The notes under the pieces: model-generated
Databases searched by the model: none
What the model was told of the DNA's origin: nothing
The model's input: only the letters and a program-made list of their open reading frames with translations
Part shown: piece after piece, positions 44,995 through 55,189 of the stretch
Numbering within the stretch: the stretch's first letter is position 1
How the letters are laid out: every line of letters begins with the position of its first letter
Origin: Charina bottae
Taxonomy: Eukaryota; Chordata; Lepidosauria; Squamata; Charinaidae
Length of the DNA stretch: 64,000 bases
Assembly: GCA_023362775.1 (NCBI GenBank)
Contig: JALMGJ010000006.1
Coordinates: 4,046,001-4,110,000, forward strand
Reading direction: 5' to 3'
Made by a program: the position numbers and the translations under genes

Positions 44995-45832
44995 TGGATG
45001 GGTGGGTGGGTGGGTAGGTGGAGGGATGGAGGGATGGGGGGATGGGGGGATGGAGGGATGGATGGGGGGATGGGTGGGGGGATGGAGGGATGGGTGGATG
45101 GAGGGATGGAGGGATGGATGGATGGGTGGGTGGGTGGGTGGAGGGATGGAGGGATGGGTGGGTGGGTGGGGGGATGGAGGGATGGATGGGTGGGTGGGGG
45201 AATGGAGGGATGGATGGGTGGGTGGGTGGGGGGAGGGATGGAGGAATGGATGGGTGGGTGGGTGGGGGGAGGGAGGGATGGAGGGATGGATGGGGGGATG
45301 GGGGGATGGAGGGATGGATGGGGGGATGGGTGGGGGGATGGAGGGATGGAAGGATAGAGGGATGGAGGGATGGAGGGATGGGTGGGGGGATGGAGGGATG
45401 GGTGGATGGAGGGATGGAGGGATGGATGGGTGGGGGGGTGGGGGGAGGGATGGAGGGATGGATGGGTGGGTGGGGGGATGGAGGAATGGATGGGTGGGTG
45501 GGTGGGTGGGGGGAGGGATGGAGGGGGGGATGGAGGGGTGGGTGGATGGAGGGAGGGGGGGAGGGAGGGATGGAGTTGATGGATGGGGGGATGGGGGGAT
45601 GGGTGGGTGGGTGGGTGGGGGATGGATGGGTGGGGGATGGATGGGTGGGGGGATGGAGGGGTGGAGAGATGGAGGGTGGGTGGGTGGGTGGGTTGATGGA
45701 TGGATGGAGGGGTGGGTGGGTGGGTGGAGGGTTGGAGGGAGGGAGGGAGGGAGGGGTGGGTGGGTGGGTGGAGGGAGGGAGGGAGGGAGGGAGGGATGGA
45801 GGGGTGGGTGGAGGGAGGGAGGGAGGGATGGA
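44995..45832. repeat. 840-bp G-rich GGAT/GGTG/GGGA minisatellite
   Basis: Unbroken mosaic of GGAT, GGTG, GGGG and GGGA tetramers. Because stop codons cannot arise from these tetramers, several frames stay open on both strands. None is a gene. It includes many GGGTGGGTGGGTGGG runs. Confidence 0.95.
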
Positions 45833-46166
45833 GTTTAGCTTCAGGGCCAACCTAAAATGGGGAGGGACTTTCTACCATCATCCAACCTACTCCATTTTCT
45901 TTCTTTGCTGCTCCAGCCATCATCTCATGAGCTTTGCAGCAAAGAGCCATCACAAAGTAGACTCTGTTGTCCTGGGATCAGGGCTTCCCCTTTCCTTTCT
46001 CATTGTCCCACAAGAAGCCAGCCGTCTTCTTGGGCTGGTGGGGCTGAAGACCGTTGCCTGCAAGGAGGCTCCTGAGATGTGACAGGGCAAGCCCAGGAGG
46101 ACAGAGAGGCATCGGCATGATTTCTCTTCCAACAACACGGCCCATCATGAAGGAGAGACAGCTGGA

Positions 46167-46236
46167 CTGAATCACAGAATCAGAATATGAAAGGGATTGC
46201 AAGGATCCTCTGGTCCAACCCGCTGCAACATGCAGG
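46167..46236 (-). mobile_element. CR1 3' tail fragment
   Basis: GAATCACAGAATCAGAATAT and CCTCTGGTCCAACCCGCTGC, the antisense CR1 end. Confidence 0.65.
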
Positions 46237-46487
46237 CAAACCAATTAAATATTTACATCAGCTCACTTCCCTGATCTCTTTAAATTACTCTTTGCGGTTG
46301 TAGAGTCCTGGCAGGAACAGGAGCAAATATCTTGAGGGCTGCTTCTACCATTGTCTTCCCCCATAGACTTCAGGATGAAGGAGCATCCTGTAGCTATTTC
46401 TGAGCAACGACAGTACCTTCTCTTTTCACCCTACAGTATTTTCTCTGGATTAAAAGAATACTCAGGAGTAGCAGCCGTAAGTTTGCC

Positions 46488-46560
46488 ATCTCCAATGCTG
46501 GCTGGGGAATTCTGGGAGTTGAAGTCCACACAGCTTGAAGTGGCCAAGCTTGAGAAATGC
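46488..46560. mobile_element. half copy of fold-back MITE
   Basis: GCTGGCTGGGGAATTCTGGG, AGTTGAAGTCCACACAGCTT, then CTTGAGAAATGCTG. Confidence 0.65.
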
Positions 46561-46564
46561 TGCT

Positions 46565-47230
46565 CTAGAGAGGCTCCAAGTTCAACAGCTGGATCCAACT
46601 GGGGAAAGTCACAGACTTGGGGTATCACCTCTTTGAAAAAGAAGCCTAGAGAGAAAACTGACCTGCGCTGCTTTGCAAGTTTTCTATTTGCAAATGGGTT
46701 GACTCACTCTACTTCTGGCAGGCTGTGGCAATTGCTCAGGGCTAGATTTAATGGTTAAACTTTTCTTAGACACTTAAAGAGACATGCACAGCCCCCAAAT
46801 ACCTTGATCCTGCTTTTCTACCTGGACCTAAAACCTCCTCCCCAAGTGATGAATTTGCAGCTCTCTGTCTGTGTTAGCAGGGAGTTTGGGGAATTGTGGG
46901 CTCAATTCCCCAAATTGAGGACGCGAGGTTGGGTTAGCTAAAAGCCACCTTGTGTGCACGCGCCGTGTACTGCCCAGATCATGCCAATAAAATTTGGGAG
47001 GGCCCCAAAATAACTACAGCTAGAGACCCCCTGGGTTTCTGGTCAGAGCACTGGGTTTGCCTGCCGACTAATGGCCCCGATGTCTGCTAGTAAAATATAT
47101 AATATATCTCAGAGGGGATCATTTGAAGGGCAGTTCCTTCCCCTTATTTTTAATTAACTAAGATTCCTTGCAACAACATCCATGAGGGGTGGAGGGTGTC
47201 TAGATGGCAATTGCATGATAAAGTTTTGCC
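46565..47230. other. 5'UTR-intron sequence, nothing recognised
   Basis: No exon or repeat family recognised. Confidence 0.5.
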
Positions 47231-47233
47231 CCT

Positions 47234-47286
47234 TTTTTACATGCGGGTAAACAAGGAATTTACCCTTGTTCACCCGCATGTAAAAA
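47234..47286. repeat. hairpin at the 5' junction of a SINE
   Basis: TTTTTTACATGCGGGTAAAC and GTTCACCCGCATGTAAAAAA are complementary around AAGGAATTTACCCTT. Confidence 0.88.
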
Positions 47287-47309
47287 AAAAATGTAAAAAA
47301 AAGGGGGGG

Positions 47310-47631
47310 GCGTGGTGGCTCAGTGGGTAAGATGCCAGGCTTGTCGATCGGAAGATTGCAAGTTCGGAGGTTCGAATCCCTAGCCCTGCGTGATGGAGTG
47401 AGCTCCCGCACTCGCCCCAGCTCTTGCCAACCTAGCAATTCGAAAGCATGCAAATGCAAGTAGATCATCACTTCGGTGGGTAGGTAACACCGTTCCGCGC
47501 GTGTCATGCCGGCCACATGACCGTGGAAGCGTCTTCGGACAACGCTGGCTCTTTGGCTAACAAACGGAGATGAGCACCGGCCCCTAGAGTCGGACACGAC
47601 TGCACAAATGTGCGGGGGGAACCTTTACCTT
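47310..47631 (+). mobile_element. Sauria-type tRNA SINE
   Basis: CGTGGTGGCTCAGTGGGTAA, GGTTCGAATCCCTAGCC, body, GAGTCGGACACGACT, and an ACCTTTACCTTT tail. Confidence 0.9.
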
Positions 47632-47639
47632 TAAACAAG

Positions 47640-47720
47640 GAGTGGGGCATCAGTCGTGCAGTTGTGACCTCCCTCTTGACTTTTTTGACACCCCCTCCCT
47701 TTGGGGATGCCCCGATTCCT
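47640..47720. mobile_element. half of GTCAAGATGG-type fold-back MITE
   Basis: GTTGTGACCTCCCTCTTGAC and TTTGGGGATGCCCCG, diverged. Confidence 0.4.
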
Positions 47721-48269
47721 TGCAAATGCACCCAGAGCCATCCGTTCTAATACGGTCCCTCTTTTCCATTTCGGGCACCATCAACCTGTTCAAGAGCCAT
47801 GAAATGCTCGCCTCCAACTTCCAACTGGACCAAGTCCCCCTCTCGTTGCCCGTGCCTCAGCAGGGGGATATTGATCTGCTACAGATTCCCGAGTGTGCAC
47901 AGAAGCCAACCCAAGCCATTCAAAATGCATTAGAAAGATTTAAACCCCCTTCCCTCCCTCCTTCCCCCAGCCCTGGGGACTGAATTTCTCTCAGTTCTGT
48001 CTGGCCGTCACCAACTGACCGAAGGAAGAGCACCCTTTCCTATCCAGCGCCCTGCAGGGTGTTAAACTACCATTCCCAGCATCCGTACCCCCTGTAGGCT
48101 TTAGTGGAGCGTGCTCAGCACCATGGGAAATGGAGTCCAATACATAGGGCTGGTAGCTGGCCGATGCAAGTTGCAGGGCGGGGGGGGGGGGGTTGCATAT
48201 CCAAGGAAGATAGGGGAAAGGGGCAGGTCCCTTCTGTCAATCAGGGAAGTTTATAAACAGGCAGTAAGC

Positions 48270-48366
48270 TTTCTTTTTTTTAGATTTTTTTTATCCCCCC
48301 TTTATTATTTTTATAAATCATTCAAGGCAGGGAACGTACCTAATTCGCCTTCCTCCTCCTATTTTC
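48270..48366 (-). repeat. SINE 3' end fragment
   Basis: CCTTTATTATTTTTATAAAT, CAAGGCAGGGAACGTACCTA and CTTCCTCCTCCTATTTTC match the 3' end of the SINE at 19.08-19.16 kb. Confidence 0.6.
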
Positions 48367-48479
48367 TTACTTGGAAATAAAGGCCCTCTTGGTGATTGAG
48401 CTTGAAATGACCCAAGCGAGATGCCAAGAGCTGCTGTTTGGCTGCTTTGCAATGCCCCCCCCCCCCCGCCCCAGGCTTC

Positions 48480-48900
48480 CTTTTCGGCGGCACGGGTTCA
48501 AGTCTCCTTGATGGCACGGGAGTGAGGTTGACCCCTGGGCATCCCTCGTCCCCCGCTTGGCTTCGGCCTCATCTGGTGCCACGCCCGCCAGACTTTCCTT
48601 CGCGGGGAGACCCAGACAGGGCTCCAGGAAGCCGAGACCGAGTCTCCTTACCGGCCTTGGGTTTGCACACGTGAAAGACCCCCGCTCTCCAGGGACGGTC
48701 GACGGCGAGGCCCTCCGAAAGCATCCGGAGCCGCCAAGGGAGGCGGGTGGCCGGGCAGGCGCCTTCAGCCTTTCCAGCCGGGTGGACGAAGAAGGCAAAT
48801 CGGAGTCAAAGCGAATGCAAGCGGGGTGGGGGGAACTGGGGAATGGGGGGAGGAGCGCTCTTTGGCACAGGACTCCCTCTTTTATTCCCCGGACGAATGA
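48480..48900 (-). promoter_or_regulatory. candidate CpG-rich promoter and non-coding exon 1 of the collagen gene
   Basis: This segment is GC-rich with many CpGs, unlike its surroundings. On the minus strand an AATAAAAG TATA-like box lies at about 48880-48887. About 205-235 bp downstream is a strong donor, GGCCG|GTAAGGAG, with the exon ending at 48652. The next acceptor for the 5'UTR is at 43834. Inference: transcription starts near 48850-48865. No transcript evidence is available here. Confidence 0.4.
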
Positions 48901-48959
48901 AGGCTGTCGGGCTGGCTCTTGAGGGGTCCCGTTTCCCCCGTGATGCTTGCCATGAGGAA

Positions 48960-49555
48960 TGTGCAGAGGAGGAGGGAGGGAAGGAAGGAAGGAAAGAGAG
49001 AGAAACGGGGGGGGGGGGGCGCGCACCTCTTGGGCAAAACGCACCGAAGCCTTAGGAATGCCTCTTCAGGTAAAAACCCCCCTGGAGGAATGCAGCTTTC
49101 CCCAGAGAGGCCTGAAGGATGGAGAGGGGAAGCAGAGAATCCATCGTCTTTGTTCCTCGGAGAAATGGGCTGTTTCACACAACACGCCCGACCCAGGTTG
49201 ACAAGCCCTCTGTCTCGGGATAGACCCAAGGGAGTAAGCCAGGCCAAGGTTTGACCTGAAGGCCTGGCTCGCAAGCCCACGGATGGCAGCTGGGTCGCCA
49301 GCCCTTCAAGGCGGTAAACCCTCTTGGTCTAGTCTAGAGTGGAAGGCCAGCCGATCGATCGGAAAGTGGATTGATTCTAAGGGCAGTTGGGTGAATCCAG
49401 AAACTGCATTAACCCGGGAAGCAAGTTCAAGGGTATTTGTGCAAAGTGGAGAAAGGTGTTAGTAACGGAGCTTGGCATGTGCAAATGTTCTTTAAATTTG
49501 GGATGGCAGAGCCTGACAAGCCTTTGGTATTGGAGCCTTCACCTTGCAGTCCAAG
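48960..49555. other. region upstream of candidate promoter, nothing recognised
   Basis: Moderately GC-rich with short (GGAA)n and poly-G runs at 48972-49018. No gene recognised on either strand. Confidence 0.45.
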
Positions 49556-49559
49556 GACA

Positions 49560-49745
49560 TTTTTCTCCTTCTCCTTCTCCTTCTCCTTCTCCTTCTCCTT
49601 CTCCTTCTCCTTCTCCTTCTCCTTCTCCTTCTCCTTCTCCTTCTCCTTCTCCTTCTCCTTCTCCTTCTCCTTCTCCTTCTCCTCCTCCTCCTCCTCCTCC
49701 TCCTCCTCCTCCTCCTCCTCCTCCTCCTCCTCCTCCTCCTCTTCC
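49560..49745. repeat. (CTTCTC)n(CTC)n polypyrimidine microsatellite
   Basis: About twenty CTTCTC units, then about twenty CTC units; one strand is wholly pyrimidine. The long Leu, Ser, Pro or Gly-Glu frames here are artefacts. Confidence 0.95.
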
Positions 49746-50046
49746 TCTCAGAGGAGGCTGCAAGGCACCTAACACCACCATCCCCGCATCTTCTGCAGAT
49801 GGAGGACTGCAGACAGCCTAAACTTCTCCTTCCTCCAGCTCAGTTTAGTATTCTTCTCTCAAACTGCTAGATTTGCAGGACTCTGAGACATGAGATACAT
49901 TCTGGAGCTACAGCTGGTCCGTTCTACCAATAGTCCCCCTTCTGACCCTTCCATGGGGAGAAGCACTGCGAAACGCTGCACACCCATGGGTAGAATGGCA
50001 ACCAATGGACTGTTTCTGGCTTTTATTGGCTAGGGTCCCCAGGGGT

Positions 50047-50343
50047 AAAAGGTAAAGGTTCCCCCGCACAGTCGTGTCCGACTCTAGGGGGCGGTGCTCA
50101 TCTCCATTTGTTAGCTGAAGAGCCAGCGTTGTCCGAAGACGCTTCCAAGGTCATGTTACCTACCCACTGAAGTGGTACCTATTAATCTACTTGCATTTGC
50201 ATGCTTTTGCATTGCTAGGTTGGATCACGCGGGACTAGGGATTAGGGATTCGAACCTCCGAACTTGCGATCAGCAAGCCTGGCGTCTTACCCTCCGAACT
50301 TGCGATCAACAAGCCTGGCGTCTTACCCGCTGAGCCACCATGC
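50047..50343 (-). mobile_element. Sauria-type tRNA SINE with short internal duplication
   Basis: AAAGGTAAAGG tail on plus. The B-box end is duplicated: CCGAACTTGCGATC and GCAAGCCTGGCGTCTTACC each occur twice. Confidence 0.85.
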
Positions 50344-50439
50344 CCCTTATTTTCCCCAGAACAGGGCTTCAAACTTTTGGGTGACCACCAGATGGCAGGG
50401 AGGGAGGGAGGGAAGGGGAAGGGGAAGGGAAGAACCCAG

Positions 50440-51690
50440 ATTACAAACCAGGTTAAGGGAGGCTGGCCAAAGAAATCTAGTGCATTTATGGCTGATTGAC
50501 CTTAATTCATCATTTAGTTCATGCAATCCAAAATTCTACAGGAAAGAAGTAAACCATAGAAGTCACAAATGCTGAGCAAACATGCCCAGTATTGCCCATG
50601 ACAAGTGCGATCCCATTTCTTTGTGGCTACATAAAAGCAATCCCCCCTGAATTCAATGGGGCTGGTGCAAAACCACAGCCCCTCCCTTTCCCTCACCCTT
50701 CTGGTGCTCACTTGTTCCGCATTTACAAACCGGAGGCTACAGGAAAAGCAGAGCGTCTGCTTGTCAGAGAACGCAGGAGGTTCAAGAGCTCGAATCTTTA
50801 AATTACGCCTCTCCGTGACATTGTTTTGAACCACTGGACCCCATCAAGCCCCTCGAATCTGCCAGGCTAATAAATTAGCCAGAAAGAGACATTCACAACC
50901 CACAAGCCAGCAAGCGCATTCTTGCAGACCCGTTCCTTGCCCCTGGCTGAGACTGCTCAAAGGACCGGTCGGAGACGGGGGCGACGGCCCATATTTCATC
51001 TCTAGGTCATCGGTTCCCCCTTGGGTCAGCCAAGATGAACAGCCGGAGTTGGCTTGGCACCAATCGACGTCTGGCTGGCTAGTTCAAGTTCACTTCCCCA
51101 GAAAAAAAGGGGCCCAAATGAAAGCGCACGGTGGTGGTGGGGGGGGGGGGCGGAAGGAAGGAAGAGGGGCTCGGAATGATGGTGGGCTGAAGAGCAGCCA
51201 TCTTGGCCAGCAACGGCAACGGCTGAGCCAGGAAGAGGTTCAAAGAACAAAGGAGGAGCAATACGGGCCTCTCGCTTCTGCGGTTGGCGGTGTCTTCATA
51301 CCAGTCCCAACCCAGGGTTTTCCAGCTTTGGTTCCACACGGCTCTTTTCCAACCTGAGCCTTCTTACGCCCTTCAGAGTGGATGGCCTCCCACACTTCCT
51401 ACCATTCTAGGCGCAGCCCCAGCTCTGATTGGCTGCAGGGCCTAGCGTGTCCCGCCCCTACAGGGGCTGGTCCCTCCAGTGCCAAGCTGCTGCCTTCTCT
51501 GCTGCTTGGCGGTTGCCGTGTTTTAAAATATGTAACCTTGTGTTTGATCCAACAGTGGCCCATTAAGTCAATGATCTATCCTCAACTCTAGAACCTCATG
51601 CTCCATTCAACCCTTACATCTCCCAAAGGGCAACCTTTGGTTCCTGCCCAGGCCAGGTGAAGCGAGCTCTGCATACACACACATTTCTGA
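50440..51690. other. upstream region, nothing recognised
   Basis: No gene or repeat family recognised. It contains only short G or GGAA runs near 51135-51165. Confidence 0.45.
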
Positions 51691-51696
51691 TTTCAG

Positions 51697-51842
51697 GGAA
51701 GGAAGGAAGGAAGGAAGGAAGGAAGGAAGGGAGGGAGGGAGGGAGGGAGGGAGGGAGGGAGGGAGGGGAAGGAAGAAAGGAAGGAAGGAAGGAAGGAAGG
51801 AAGGAAGGAAGGAAGGAAGGAAGGAAGGAAGGAAGGAAGGAA
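51697..51842. repeat. (GGAA)n(GGGA)n(GGAA)n microsatellite
   Basis: Pure purine tetranucleotide blocks. Confidence 0.95.
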
Positions 51843-51904
51843 ACAAAGAGAAAGAAATGCAGTATTCATAACAGAAATATCATGATACAACATATATTAT
51901 CTTA

Positions 51905-52247
51905 CAGGTAGTCCTCGCTTAACGACCACAATTGAGACTGGAATTTCAGTTACTAAGCAAAACGGTAATCAAGCAAATCCAACTCGATTTTATGACCTTT
52001 TTTGCGGCGGTCATTAAACGAACCACTGCAGTCGTTAAGTGAAGCATGTGGTTGTTAAGTGAATCATGTGGTTCCCCATTGATTTTGTTTGCCAGAAGCT
52101 GTCCGGGAAGGTTGAAAATGGTGATCACGTGACCACGGGATGCTGTGATGGTTGTAAATGTGAGCACCGGTTGTAAGTTGGCTTTTTCAGCACTGTCATA
52201 AGTCTGAACTGTCACTAAAAAAATTGTCATTAAGTGAGGACTACCTG
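51905..52247. mobile_element. mariner-type MITE, copy 7
   Basis: CAGGTAGTCCTCGCTTAACG...GTGAGGACTACCTG, with TA on both sides. Confidence 0.85.
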
Positions 52248-52783
52248 TAATTTTTATTTTCATATTATTGTTGATCTATTTTTATTTTCATCTTTTGCTT
52301 TCAGTGAAACAAATGTGCCTTGATTTTGACAATTTTACAACACTGATGCCCAGTATAAACTGAGGGAAAAGCTAGTGAGGTGTCATCAAGGAGATCAAAT
52401 GAATGAACATCTTCATTTTCATTCAGGGAATGTAAGGTCACTCATAATTATTTTTGATTTAAGGAATAATTATTTTTGCCTTAAGGTCCCCCAGCATAAT
52501 TATTTTTGATTCAAGGAATTTGCAGCAGCCCACAGAGCTACAAAAAACCCACCAACCAGCCAAAATGAAGCATCTCCTTGAAGAATGTCAGAAGCGATGG
52601 GGACGTTGAACTGTTTTTATTCCATTTATGAAATGGAGCCTCCTTTCTGGTATAGAATCACAGAGAGGCAGGTGACATCTTGCATGTCATAATATCATGC
52701 AAATGATGGGAATTACGTTATTTGCATGGTGATGTCACAACGTGTGATATCACTGTGGCTTATTACAGACCCCAATGGGTGTA

Positions 52784-53148
52784 CATTAAGTCCTTGCTTA
52801 ATGACCACAATTGGGACCAGAACTTCCGTTGCTAAGCGATGTGGCCATTAAGTGAATCACCACAGTTGTTAAGCGAATCATGCAGTCTTTAAGCAAATCC
52901 AGCTTCCCCCATTGATTTTGCTTGTCAGAAGCTGGCTGGGAAGGTCACAAACGGCTATCACGTGACCCTGGGACGCTGCAATCGTTGTAAGTGCAAGCTG
53001 GTTGCCAAGTGCCCAAATTTTGATCACATGACCACGGGGGATGCTGCAATGGTCGTAAGTGCAAGGACTTGTTGTAAGTCACTTTTTTCAGCACCGTCGT
53101 AATTTCAAATAGTCGTTAAACAAATGGTCGTTAAGCGAGGACTACCTG
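52784..53148. mobile_element. mariner-type MITE, copy 8
   Basis: Left end mutated (CATTAAGTCCTTGCTTAATG); right end GCGAGGACTACCTG; TA on both sides. Confidence 0.8.
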
Positions 53149-53164
53149 TAGTTTTGTTCTACAA

Positions 53165-53454
53165 CAGAGCTTTCCAAACTGTGTGTCGCGACAGGTTAGT
53201 GTGTCGGCTGCAGTGTCTCGGTGTGTTGCAGCTGCTGCTGCCTCCAAGCCCTGCCAGGATTACGCACAGGTCCTAGTGCCTGCCTTGTGCTTTGCTGCCT
53301 CCAAACCTGCTGTGATTCTGCGCAGGTCCTAGTGCCTGCCTTGTGCCCTGCTCTAAGAGTGTGTCGTGAAATAATGCCATGCTGTAAGAGTGTGTCGCGA
53401 AATGATGCATGTCTAAAAAGTGTGTCACCAACATGAAAAGTTTGGAAAGCTCTG
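53165..53454. mobile_element. hAT MITE (CAGAGCTTTCCAAAC family) with two units
   Basis: The exact 8-bp duplication is ttctacaa (53157-53164, 53455-53462). Confidence 0.88.
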
Positions 53455-53462
53455 TTCTACAA

Positions 53463-54140
53463 CCTTTATTATTTTTTAAATACAGGACATTTTTGCTTTG
53501 GGGCTGTGTGAATTTCCAGTGATGTCCTGGGTATGATGTCGCTTTGCCTACTGACTGACAGTGTTTGGGTCAGAGCAGCCCAGTTGTCTCTTTACAGAAC
53601 TCATTGTCCCTCTAAAATCTGTTTTAAAGGTTTGAACTAGAAACTGTCTACGGTAATTCCTACATCCCAGGGCCCTGATCTAGACCAGGGGATTGAAAAT
53701 TCACCCCATGGCCCCTTTTCAGCCCCCCTCCCCAGCATAAAGAAAATTGGCAGGAGCAGATTCCTAACATAGTTGCGTGTTTTCAACATACCGCTTGCGG
53801 GAAAACTCAGATTACTTTTTACCTGGGCTGGTGTTTGCCTGCCACGTAACCCCACACCTTGACAGCGTATTCAAGTGACTGTAAAACAAGAAAGTGATGG
53901 AGCCATCAAAAGTTCTCCACGGCAAAGAGGGCGAGAGAAAAACTTTCAGATCCAGACGATCTGCTGGTACCTGGGGACCATGCAAGATCTGTTTTCTCCA
54001 ACCTGGTGATTTCTTCCAGGTGGTTAGGGACTCCTATTCCTAGATTCCCCAGCCAGTATGGCCTTTGCTGGACCAACATGTCTGGAAAATGCCCAACATT
54101 CACATGTAGTATTTGGAGTGTAGCATTTTTAGGGGGGTTC
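53463..54140. other. upstream region, nothing recognised
   Basis: Unique-looking; includes a weak fold-back MITE-like remnant near 54000-54070. Confidence 0.4.
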
Positions 54141-54142
54141 CA

Positions 54143-54440
54143 AGTAGTAATGTATGGCTGTGAGAGTTGGACCATAAGGAAGGCTGAGACCAGTCCCTGT
54201 CTCTCAGCCGTAGGAAGGAGCCAATGGGAAACCAGGAGACTGAGAGTTCTAGTCCCGCCTGAGGCATGAAAGCCGGCTGGGCGACCTTGGGCCAGTCCGT
54301 CTCTCAGCCCTAGGAAGGAGCCAATAGAAACCAGGAGACTGAGAGTTCTAGTCCCGCCTTAGGCATGAAAGCCGGCTGGGTGACCTTGGGCCAGTCACTC
54401 TCTCTCAGCCCTGGGAAGGAGCCAATGGCAAACCAGGGGA
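54143..54440 (+). repeat. BovB snippet fused to SINE with tandem units
   Basis: 54146-54187 (GTAGTAATGTATGGCTGTGA...AAGGAAGGCTGAG) matches BovB at about 38105-38148. The text then switches without a gap to the SINE unit CCAGTCCCTGTCTCTCAGCC, which repeats about every 99-102 bp. Confidence 0.75.
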
Positions 54441-55090
54441 CTGCCAACCCTTAAATTGAAGCTAGGATCAAGTAGAGAGATCCCAAAATTAAACCACGCA
54501 CAATTTTTGTTTTTCTCTTCTTTCCCGAGTCCTCTATTCTTTTCTGCTGTCTCTGCAGGTAGGGATCTCTTTAAAATTTGCTCTCTGTAGCCTGATTTGG
54601 AATATATTGGGTCCTATATACATGCTAAATGACAAATATGCTAGTTAATAATGCATGCTAAATAATAAATATTGAAGCCGTTGTACCTGTTGACCTAAAT
54701 GATTAGTGGCTCATGAATTTCGTAGTTTAGTAAAAATAGCGATTTGCTTTTAATGCTGATGGTGGAGAGCAGATATTTTTCTCTCCCCCCCCCCATATTT
54801 TATCTCTATCTTTAAACAAAGATTTGTTGCTTTTTGAACTGTTCCTTATTTGTGTGACAAGCGCCCCCCAAGTTGGCCATCCCAGCTAGCGGGTAGATGA
54901 GGTACCTGTGCAAGGCATCAGACCAGCTGCAACATTTTTGACCAAATGTCTGCCACACTATTTGAGGTGAGACAGACAAATATAATGGAGCCAGAAGACA
55001 GTGGAAGCAGTCAGGATATGGCTTCTAAGAAGAAGATGGCCAGAGAAAGGAAATAGAACACATGGGAAGGAAGAGGTTGAATGGAAAGAG

Positions 55091-55188
55091 CAGTGTTTCT
55101 CAACCTTGGCAACTTTAAGATGGGTGGACTTCAACTCCCAGAAGTTGTAGTCCACCCATCTTAAAGCTGCCAAGGTTGAGAAACACTG
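55091..55188. mobile_element. fold-back MITE, both arms
   Basis: CAGTGTTTCTCAACCTTGGC...TCAACTCCCAGAAG and inverted TAGTCCACCCATCTTAAAGC...GGTTGAGAAACACTG. Confidence 0.85.
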
Positions 55189-55189
55189 G

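Noticed and set aside
44888..46082. Long open frames of Gly-Trp-Met-Asp type on plus, and Pro-His-Ser type on minus
   Set aside because: They arise because GGAT/GGTG/GGGA tetramers cannot make stops; three frames on one strand are open together.
48367..49044. 225-codon minus-strand frame in GC-rich DNA
   Set aside because: No recognised domain, proline-rich composition, and a strong internal splice donor. It overlaps the candidate promoter instead.
49387..49870. Poly-Leu, poly-Ser-Phe, poly-Pro and poly-Gly-Glu frames
   Set aside because: Translation of the CTTCTC/CTC microsatellite in different frames.
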